NCBI GenBank assembly: GCA_040219735.1
Contig: JAVJRX010000184.1
Direction: 5' to 3' (one strand)
DNA length: 64,000 bases
Origin: Coleofasciculus sp040219735
Lineage (GTDB): Bacteria > Cyanobacteriota > Cyanobacteriia > Cyanobacteriales > Coleofasciculaceae
The position numbers and the translations under genes were made by a program. Shown in pieces: positions 34,683-41,767 of this stretch (within the stretch, counting starts at the first letter, position 1; each line of letters begins with the position of its first letter). Under the pieces are notes generated by a model that saw only the letters and a program-made list of their open reading frames with translations, did not search any database and had not been told where the DNA came from.

Positions 34683-37292
34683 CTAATGACTCTTTTGATC
34701 ACTAAGCCGCTTGAGATAGAACTGAGAAATTCCATACAGCAGCAGCGCGATGACAAAAATGCCAGCCGGTAAAAAGAACCAGTTATCTTGAATAAAGCGA
34801 GACGCCTTACTCAAAAGTCCCGTATTTTCAACGCGACGAGTTGAAGGCGCACGTTCCAGGAATTCCAATGTGTAGGCATCAGGGTCATAGCTAGTTGCGT
34901 CTTGCTGATTGCTGCTAATCAGGACTGTATCTTCCTGTAGTTGGAAGAACCAGGGATCTTTGCTAATTACCTGCCGCACTCGTTCCAACCCATCCGCCGT
35001 CTGTGCAGTTAGCGCCAACAGCACCCGTTCTTTGTTATCTGGCGACATGATTTCCTTAATCATGCCTTCGTTATCTGGTAAGGCTTGAATGCGACCTTGA
35101 TTCCACTGGCGAGAAAAAGCATCCTGCAAGCGGAAGCCACTGCCATCAAACACCTCTGGAAAGGGAAATTGCTCTCTTGTACCAATTCCCACCAAATGGT
35201 GTCCCTCGCGTACTTCAGCAGGCAACGTCGTCGTTGTATAGGCATCCAAGTTGACCGAATCCGCCTTACTGAGTCGTCCCAGACGTTCGCTAAAGGATAA
35301 CATCGTCAGCAAATCCGTATCACTAGGGGAATCCGGCACAACAATCGCGGTTCTGGACAAATCCTGAGGTGCCGCAAAGGGATAACCTTCCTGCAACAGT
35401 TCTAAATCGGGGAGTTGCACCGATTGTTGGCGGTTTAGGTTAAAGCTAGTGTCTGCATGGAGGGTTCCTGTCAATTGTTGGTCGGTGACGTTACCGCATA
35501 CGCCCGGTTCTCTGGGATTGAGTCGGAATGCTACTTCCAGTTGGGAATCAGGTTTGATTAAGTGAGGCGGCAGATCCACTTTCAGGCTTTTTCGGGTGGC
35601 GCCGTCTTCTGAGGTTAACCGTGCCCCACCGATAAACGTCCCATCCAGTAAAACTTCTACCGCAGAGGTACGGGGATTGATTTGCGGACCATAGCTATAG
35701 CGCAGGGTCATGGAACTCCCCCGCGTAAATTGGTCATCTGGCAAAGCGTGAAAATCAATTAGAATCGGGGGCGCCGCTGACCCACGTACTGTGATGTCTT
35801 CAACTGGATCACCGTTGGCTTTGGTTTGAATTTCGCTGAGGGTAAAGGAATTTTTTTCCGGTAAATAAGCGGGCCAATTCCGGAGTGATGGAGTGTCTAC
35901 CTCTTTGAGATTATCCACTAATACGGCTTGACCTGTGCCAAATTTACGGCTCTCAGGCTGGACTAAAAACTGAGCAGCTTTGGCAACACCGTCGGCGCTA
36001 TTTCCGGTCACGACTAAAACGGGAACGGCTCCATCTAAAGTCGTGGTCATCATCAAGATACCCACGTCACCGGGTAAAGGGACTTGGTTCCCATCTAAAA
36101 TTTGGTCGCCACTGATGCTAAAGGGCAAATCCAAATCCGCTAACACCGGTTGCTCGGCGGGTGTACCAATGACGATCAACCGTTGACCCCACTCCACATC
36201 CTCCAAATCGTTGATGATTTCCGTGTCAATGGGACGGAATTCAGCCATTCTGCCTAACCCGGCTTGAAAGCGAGACGCGGCGGTTAACCAGGTATCGTTA
36301 ACCTTGGGCAGAAGATAAGCAATACGATTGGTATCTAAACTGAGGTCGTCAAAGAAGGGATAGGGATAGCGGCTAAAGTTGAGCGGAATCGGTTGGGGCT
36401 GATATTCCAACTGTAACTCTGAATCGGGTAACACTTCTGTCCAAAGCGTGGGATCACCCGGATTGCTACATTCTTCGTCATTACTCTGTCGGGCGACAAT
36501 TACCAGTTCGTTATAGTCCTGAATCAGTTGGGGTCGGATATTGAAGAGTACGCTGCCAACTTCCGATTGTTGACGGTTAAGGGGAACTGAACCCACACTC
36601 GCGCCATTAATTTGTACCGTGAGATTGGAGTCCTTGGCAATCAGGGCGGGTGAATGTTGGAAACGAATCAGGGCTTTAGCCCCTTGGATTTCCCAGCCTC
36701 GGGGACGGGTAAAGCCGAGTCGAGCTTCGGAATATACCCCTCGGAAGCGGAAGCGATTACCCACGATGGGTGAGCGATTGAATTGGAGGATGTACTCCCC
36801 AGTTGGTAGGGGTTCAGCATCCGCCGTTTCTTCCTCGCGCTCAGCCGGGGATGGTGCTGGAGAACGACGCGCTGGTGCCGGTTCCTCTTCGCTTGGGGAT
36901 GACGCCGGAGAGCGACGCGCTGGTGCGCTTGATGCTGGCGCCGAGCGAGTGGGCTGGTTCTGAGGTGGCGGTTGACTGGGTGCAGGCGTTGTTCGCTTGC
37001 GCGTTGGCGATGTGGATTTTTGCGGGGGGGACGCCGGGAGTGGTTTGTAAACGGGCGCCTTATCGGGAGCAGTAGGTAAGGTGTATTCGCGAATTAACTG
37101 ATCTTCCTGCTCTTGCAGGCTGTTGTCGCTTTGAGCGACGGCAAAGTTGGTAGTGAGCACCAGTCCGACGACTAAAACGCTACACAGAAGCAACAATCCG
37201 AGTCGTGTTCCATTAGATACACGGTTGGAGTGTTGACGTCCGCGATGGCTTGAAGGAGTTGGAGATTGGAAGTGGCGAAACAGGCGTTTCAT
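34683..37292 (-). CDS. bcsB: Cellulose synthase periplasmic subunit BcsB
   Basis: An 869-residue BcsB that guides nascent cellulose through the periplasm and is needed for BcsA activity. Seen: N-terminal membrane signal (LLLLCSVLVVGLVLTTNFAVA), a proline/arginine-rich spacer at about 85-160 (RKRTTPAPSQPPPQ and RRSPAPSP repeats), two repeats of carbohydrate-binding and flavodoxin-like modules, and a C-terminal anchor helix (FFLPAGIFVIALLLYGI). The low-complexity spacer is longer than usual. It precedes bcsA by 85 bp. Confidence 0.9.
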   Translation of the reverse strand: MKRLFRHFQSPTPSSHRGRQHSNRVSNGTRLGLLLLCSVLVVGLVLTTNFAVAQSDNSLQEQEDQLIREYTLPTAPDKAPVYKPLPASPPQKSTSPTRKRTTPAPSQPPPQNQPTRSAPASSAPARRSPASSPSEEEPAPARRSPAPSPAEREEETADAEPLPTGEYILQFNRSPIVGNRFRFRGVYSEARLGFTRPRGWEIQGAKALIRFQHSPALIAKDSNLTVQINGASVGSVPLNRQQSEVGSVLFNIRPQLIQDYNELVIVARQSNDEECSNPGDPTLWTEVLPDSELQLEYQPQPIPLNFSRYPYPFFDDLSLDTNRIAYLLPKVNDTWLTAASRFQAGLGRMAEFRPIDTEIINDLEDVEWGQRLIVIGTPAEQPVLADLDLPFSISGDQILDGNQVPLPGDVGILMMTTTLDGAVPVLVVTGNSADGVAKAAQFLVQPESRKFGTGQAVLVDNLKEVDTPSLRNWPAYLPEKNSFTLSEIQTKANGDPVEDITVRGSAAPPILIDFHALPDDQFTRGSSMTLRYSYGPQINPRTSAVEVLLDGTFIGGARLTSEDGATRKSLKVDLPPHLIKPDSQLEVAFRLNPREPGVCGNVTDQQLTGTLHADTSFNLNRQQSVQLPDLELLQEGYPFAAPQDLSRTAIVVPDSPSDTDLLTMLSFSERLGRLSKADSVNLDAYTTTTLPAEVREGHHLVGIGTREQFPFPEVFDGSGFRLQDAFSRQWNQGRIQALPDNEGMIKEIMSPDNKERVLLALTAQTADGLERVRQVISKDPWFFQLQEDTVLISSNQQDATSYDPDAYTLEFLERAPSTRRVENTGLLSKASRFIQDNWFFLPAGIFVIALLLYGISQFYLKRLSDQKSH

Positions 37293-37714
37293 AGGAGAAC
37301 TCTTACGGTTGATGGAAATGCCCAGTTACTATTGCTTGGGGACTGAATTATGGGATTCCAGATATCTGGAATTCGGGGATGTTTAAACGAGCCAATTTGG
37401 TCGGTTGGGTTTGGCTATTGCTCTACCCAAACGACTTTTGCCAAACGGACAGGCTCCCATAAACGATGGCAAGGGACATCATTTATTCCCGGAACCCGCC
37501 AAAATTAGGATTGTCTGTAGATAGCATTCCCGCTTCAGTCCAACGAGTAACAGGTTGACTTAACCTGGTTATTTGTAGAAACGGTGGTGACATTTTTCTA
37601 GCCCTCTGAATCGGTATTCGACTGGATGCCACCCTGATTTAAGATGCGATTATTCGGGGTTACGAATAAATTCTCAACGGTTTAAAGCCTTGACAGACCT
37701 TATCGACCTCTGTA
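37293..37714. other. Gap between the GH8 gene and bcsB
   Basis: A 422-bp stretch without an ORF of interest. I see a short imperfect palindrome (ATTCCAGATATCTGGAAT, about 37354-37371) and no recognisable riboswitch or gene. It could hold the bcsB promoter. Confidence 0.5.
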
Positions 37715-39097
37715 TCATTGCTTTATCGATTTCTCTGAAAACTGCGGCTGGGGTTGAAAAAACTGAGAATTTTTAACCAGGTCGGGTGATATAAGTGCTA
37801 TCCAAGCTAAGTTTTGGGTATAGTAAGCAGATTCATCATCCCAAATTCCCTGATTGTATTGCGGTAAAAGTTTACCCTCCAGTATTTGCTCAGCTATAGC
37901 GGGGTTAATTAAGCGCATAGCTGGGTAAAGCATGGCATATTGGGAGGTTGCATCGTATTTGACCAAAGATTCTCCATCTAGGTTAATTCGAGCAGGCAAG
38001 CGAGAGGTCGATTGCCATTGGTCTTGAAGATATTGAGTTGCTGTTTTCAGATAATTCAGCGCTTCGGTTGATTGGAACCATTCGGCATCCCAAGCGACTC
38101 GCCACCAGACGCGGTACGCATCAAAGCTATAGACGCTTTTCAGTTTGCTTTTTGAGGGTATGGACTGGAATTGATTGGTTTTGAAATCCAGAGCAATCCA
38201 ATCACTAGGTAACCCAACCGCCGAAACTTGAGAGGAGTTCTCCAAGACGTAGTAGCTACTGTCTACTAAACTCAGCCAGTTTCGTTCGGGATCAACCTGA
38301 GCAAACAGGCGAAACGCATAAGGGGCGAGATAGGACGGATTAAGATAAATCGTCGATGGCGACGGGACAAAGGCTTCCTTTGGTCCAGGGAGCAGATAAC
38401 GCTTCCCATCAGGTCCTGCGATGGTGGAATACTCCCACAAATCGCGCAACTTGATTCGCGCTAACTCTAGGTACTCCGGGCGATTCCAGCGGCGGTATGC
38501 CCAAATTAATGCTGTAATCGCATCAATATCAGCATCGCTGGCAAAATTTCGATCAATGGCGCCCCAATTTCCCTCATCGTCCTGACCCCACAGCCAAACC
38601 CAAAGATTGTCTTCGAGTTCGCCTGTTTTTGAGAGTCGATGCAGGTTCTCTTCTGCCCAGTTTAAGGTAAGGGCAAATGTGCTTGGGTCATTAATCAATA
38701 CAGCCCTGAGCATAGCGTAGGCTTGTCCTTCTGAGGTAGAGCGATCGCTGGCTTCGTAGTCGATCACTCGCCCGTCTTCTTGAATAAATTGTTGTTTGTA
38801 GATGACCCAGCTTTGTTCGAGTATATCCTGAATAGCCGTCGATGGGGATAAAGTTGGAAAATCAGCAACCGGGGAAGTCGTTGCTGTGGGTTGGGAAGGG
38901 GATACAGACGCTTCCGGCTGTTCGGGTTCGGAGAATTTTATGGACACACAACTGGTGAGATTCAACAGCAGTAACATAGCGCTTGTAGTAAGCGCTTTAG
39001 CGCTTCTGGCACTAAAGTGCCTACTACGAACCCAGCTTTTAAGAACCCTTGCCAACTTTCCCCCCAAATCTATGATTTTTCCTTTGTCATTTGTCAT
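37715..39097 (-). CDS. bcsZ: Glycoside hydrolase family 8 endoglucanase (BcsZ-like), lipoprotein
   Basis: A protein of up to 460 residues matching GH8 cellulases, which trim cellulose during export. Seen: ASDRSTSEGQAYAMLRAVL (family signature with the acid glutamate), WLWGQDDEGNWGAIDRNFASDADIDAITALIWAY (the second acid), and SYLAPYAFRLFA. A lipobox LTSC gives lipoprotein anchoring. The first 45 residues are encoded by dispersed repeats: the ATG lies in a TCATTTG heptamer run, and RSRHFSARSAKALT comes from a GTAGTAGGCACTTTAGTGCC-type palindrome. The start is therefore uncertain. Confidence 0.88.
   Translation of the reverse strand: MTNDKGKIIDLGGKLARVLKSWVRSRHFSARSAKALTTSAMLLLLNLTSCVSIKFSEPEQPEASVSPSQPTATTSPVADFPTLSPSTAIQDILEQSWVIYKQQFIQEDGRVIDYEASDRSTSEGQAYAMLRAVLINDPSTFALTLNWAEENLHRLSKTGELEDNLWVWLWGQDDEGNWGAIDRNFASDADIDAITALIWAYRRWNRPEYLELARIKLRDLWEYSTIAGPDGKRYLLPGPKEAFVPSPSTIYLNPSYLAPYAFRLFAQVDPERNWLSLVDSSYYVLENSSQVSAVGLPSDWIALDFKTNQFQSIPSKSKLKSVYSFDAYRVWWRVAWDAEWFQSTEALNYLKTATQYLQDQWQSTSRLPARINLDGESLVKYDATSQYAMLYPAMRLINPAIAEQILEGKLLPQYNQGIWDDESAYYTQNLAWIALISPDLVKNSQFFQPQPQFSEKSIKQ
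38980..39028. repeat. Palindrome inside the GH8 signal-peptide region
   Basis: Two joined palindromes, GTAAGCGCTTTAGCGCTTC and GGCACTAAAGTGCC with flanking GTAGTA/TACTAC, lie within the 5' part of the GH8 reading frame rather than between genes. Confidence 0.65.
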
Positions 39098-39149
39098 TTG
39101 TCATTTGTCATTCGTCATTCATCATTCGTCATTCGTCATTCGTCATTTG
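39084..39149. repeat. Heptamer tandem repeat TCATTTG/TCATTCG
   Basis: About nine 7-bp units. On the minus strand each unit contains ATGAC, and the GH8 gene start lies in one of them. Followed at 39150-39215 by a GGGGCGAAGCATTTGGG inverted pair and at 39259-39319 by a GGGGCGGGTTT/AAACCCGCCCCTAC element. Confidence 0.8.
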
Positions 39150-39323
39150 TAGGGGCGAAGCATTTGGGGGGCTATCTGATGATACTTGTCCAAAATATTA
39201 TACCCAAATGCTTCGCCCAGCTCCGGTGATGTCGTTGATGGATAAAACGGATAAAATCGGGGCGGGTTTAGTTACATTAGTGATTGAACCTGAATGTTAT
39301 CAGTAAAACCCGCCCCTACCCAT

Positions 39324-41612
39324 TCAAAACCGTTCCCACGGGGGTTGAAATCCTCGTCGTTGTAAAAAGTCTTCCTGAATTTGTTGCCTTTGATTTGATA
39401 ATTCTGGATTGAGGGTTCCTCCTTGTTGAAGTTGCTCTACTTGTATCGCTTCCAAATCCGCTAAGGCTTCAAGTTGATAGTCTTGAACCCGTTTGAGACT
39501 AATCATCGCCTGACGAATCCCTTGATCATTGGGTTCAAGTGCCAAGGCTTGGGAATAAAGATTGCTGGCTTCATCCAATCGTCGTTGTTGAAATCGAACG
39601 CCAGCTAGTGCTGATAATGCCTCTTGATTATCAGGTTGCGCCGATAAAATTAACTGGTATGCTTGTTCTGCTAGTTCTAAATCATCGATAGCTTGACCAA
39701 TTTGCCCTTGTAAGAAGTAGTTGCGGATGTTAGTAGGATCTCGCGCTACCAGTTGCGCTACCCTAACCCGGGCTTGTTCGGGACTGCGTTGAGCGATAAG
39801 CTGAATCGCTCGGATTTGCACAGGCAGGTTCGTCGGATCAATCTGAAGTAGTCTGTTATAGAGTGCCTCGCGTTGGGGAGACGGGGGTAATGCTCCCACC
39901 AGAGTAAATAACTCCGAAGGCGCATTGGTGGCGGGTTGAGTCTGTAACCAATAGTTGAGAACCCCTTGGGCTTGGGACTCAGAAATCAGATCCGCCTGGT
40001 ATGCTAGGTTGGCACGCGCTAGTTGTAATGTCGTCTCCTGGGGATTGCGGGCAATTAACTGGTCAAATACGGCTAGGGCTTCCGTGGGACGATTTTGTTG
40101 CAGCCGAACATTCGCTAGCCCCCGTATAGCCCCGTTGAGAATATCCCGTTCTGAAGGATTACTGGCAATTAAGGCTTGGTAGCGCTGGGCGCTGGCTTCT
40201 AAGTTCCCTTCACGACGCTCAATTTCTGCGGCTAACAACTGTGGGGCTACGTCTTCAGCACCTGCGGGGGTTGCTGCATAAGCCGCTAACGCCTGTCTTG
40301 CTCCCGGTAGGTTATTGTTATCCAGCAAAATCTGGGCGATGCGGAAATTTAAGAAGGGAGCATTAACACCCGATTGGAGGAGATTGGTGTAAATGGGTAA
40401 TAATTCCGGTCCTGGGGGTTCAATCCCGGCTAAGGCTTGGGCGATCAGTTGTCGTTCACTGGGATCGGCGGGTAGCGGTTGCAGGGCGCTCAATAGACGG
40501 GCTTTGAGTTCAGCTTCGGAAATTAAACCCAGTTCCCGTTCCAACGCCACTTGCTTGACTAAGAGGGTGCGGTCATTGGGTTGTAAGCTTAATAATTGCC
40601 GATAGAGATTTAGGGCGGTTTGCTGTTCGTTGGGTAACCCACTAAATATATCAGCAATTTCACGCAAAAGTTTGGGTTCGGGATTGGGGGTTTGATTGAG
40701 CGCCTGACGGTACAGATTTGCTACTTGTTGGGTCAGGGCTTGGTTACCCGTCTGATTGCGAATTTCATTTAAGGCTCGTGCTAACGGTAAAGTCGCATTA
40801 GGATTTCCTTGCAGGGGTGTTAAGACATTTAGCGCTTCAGTCGGCTGCTGATTGGCAAGATAGGCTTGGGATAAGGCGGCTCGGGTGAAAATGGCTAACT
40901 GCGGATCAGAGAGGAGTTGGGGCGATCGCAGTTGTCCTTCCAAAACCTGTACCGCAGCCGCTGGATTCCCGGTGTCTTGTAAGGCGCGGGCGTAAGCAAC
41001 AGCAGGATACCCGGTAATTTGTCCCCCTGTCATCAGATAGCGGTTAAACAGTTCCAATCCCCGTTGCGAATCACCGCTATTGGTAAAGGTTTCGGCGGCT
41101 CCGAGAAGAATATCCGGTGTGGGATTTCCTTGTAGAACAATTTGATAGTCCGCCAAGGCTTCGGCAAATCGTTGCTGAAAGCCGTAGAGTTTGGCTCGCA
41201 AAGCCCGGGCTTCGATATCGTTGGGGTTGAGATTCAGTAATGTGGTCAGTGCTTCAATTCCCTGAACCTGCCATTCCGATCGATAAGTGCCAAATAGACC
41301 CACCGACTTTAAGGCTAGTTCATTTGTGGGGTCTTGCGCCAATACTCGTTGATAGGCATTCCACGCTTGATCAACATTTCCTTGTCGTCGATGAGCGATC
41401 GCTAGACCTAACTTGGCATCCAAGGAATCAGGATAGCGCCGCACCGCTGCCTCAAATGCCGCGATCGCGTCTTGGACTCGTCCTTGACTCAGCAGTGAAA
41501 AGGCTTGGCGGACTTCTGTGGGTACTGTTTGGGCATGAACAGCCGGTATGGCGTAAACCATCGGTGCGCTAATCACTAATCCAGCTAGTCCTAATCCAAT
41601 GAGTTTAGTCAT
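39324..41612 (-). CDS. TPR-only BcsC-like periplasmic protein
   Basis: A 762-residue protein with signal peptide (MTKLIGLGLAGLVISAP...VHA) and TPR repeats over almost all its length, for example AIAAFEAAVRRYPDSLDAKLGLAIAHRRQGNVDQAWNAYQRVLAQDP and LYSQALALEPNDQGIRQA. BcsC has such a TPR scaffold followed by an outer-membrane beta-barrel. Here the barrel part is absent; the protein ends shortly after the last TPR. The next gene encodes a barrel-like protein, so the two may replace one BcsC. The start codon sits at the edge of a heptamer repeat. Confidence 0.8.
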   Translation of the reverse strand: MTKLIGLGLAGLVISAPMVYAIPAVHAQTVPTEVRQAFSLLSQGRVQDAIAAFEAAVRRYPDSLDAKLGLAIAHRRQGNVDQAWNAYQRVLAQDPTNELALKSVGLFGTYRSEWQVQGIEALTTLLNLNPNDIEARALRAKLYGFQQRFAEALADYQIVLQGNPTPDILLGAAETFTNSGDSQRGLELFNRYLMTGGQITGYPAVAYARALQDTGNPAAAVQVLEGQLRSPQLLSDPQLAIFTRAALSQAYLANQQPTEALNVLTPLQGNPNATLPLARALNEIRNQTGNQALTQQVANLYRQALNQTPNPEPKLLREIADIFSGLPNEQQTALNLYRQLLSLQPNDRTLLVKQVALERELGLISEAELKARLLSALQPLPADPSERQLIAQALAGIEPPGPELLPIYTNLLQSGVNAPFLNFRIAQILLDNNNLPGARQALAAYAATPAGAEDVAPQLLAAEIERREGNLEASAQRYQALIASNPSERDILNGAIRGLANVRLQQNRPTEALAVFDQLIARNPQETTLQLARANLAYQADLISESQAQGVLNYWLQTQPATNAPSELFTLVGALPPSPQREALYNRLLQIDPTNLPVQIRAIQLIAQRSPEQARVRVAQLVARDPTNIRNYFLQGQIGQAIDDLELAEQAYQLILSAQPDNQEALSALAGVRFQQRRLDEASNLYSQALALEPNDQGIRQAMISLKRVQDYQLEALADLEAIQVEQLQQGGTLNPELSNQRQQIQEDFLQRRGFQPPWERF

Positions 41613-41655
41613 TTGTTATTCGTCATTCGTCATTCGTCATTCGTCATTTGTCATT
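41607..41655. repeat. Heptamer tandem repeat at the TPR gene start
   Basis: About seven units of TCATTCG/TCATTTG, directly before the TPR gene and covering its ATG. Followed at about 41673-41751 by an inverted pair GGGCTCTCGCATTCGCG/CGCGAATGCGAGAGCCC. Confidence 0.8.
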
Positions 41656-41767
41656 GGCGAACCGGGGATTGGGCTCTCGCATTCGCGTTGACACTTTGGT
41701 AGAAAACCGATAGATTTGGGCGCGAATGCGAGAGCCCCTACAAATGGATCTGCTCCCCCTGCTCTGT

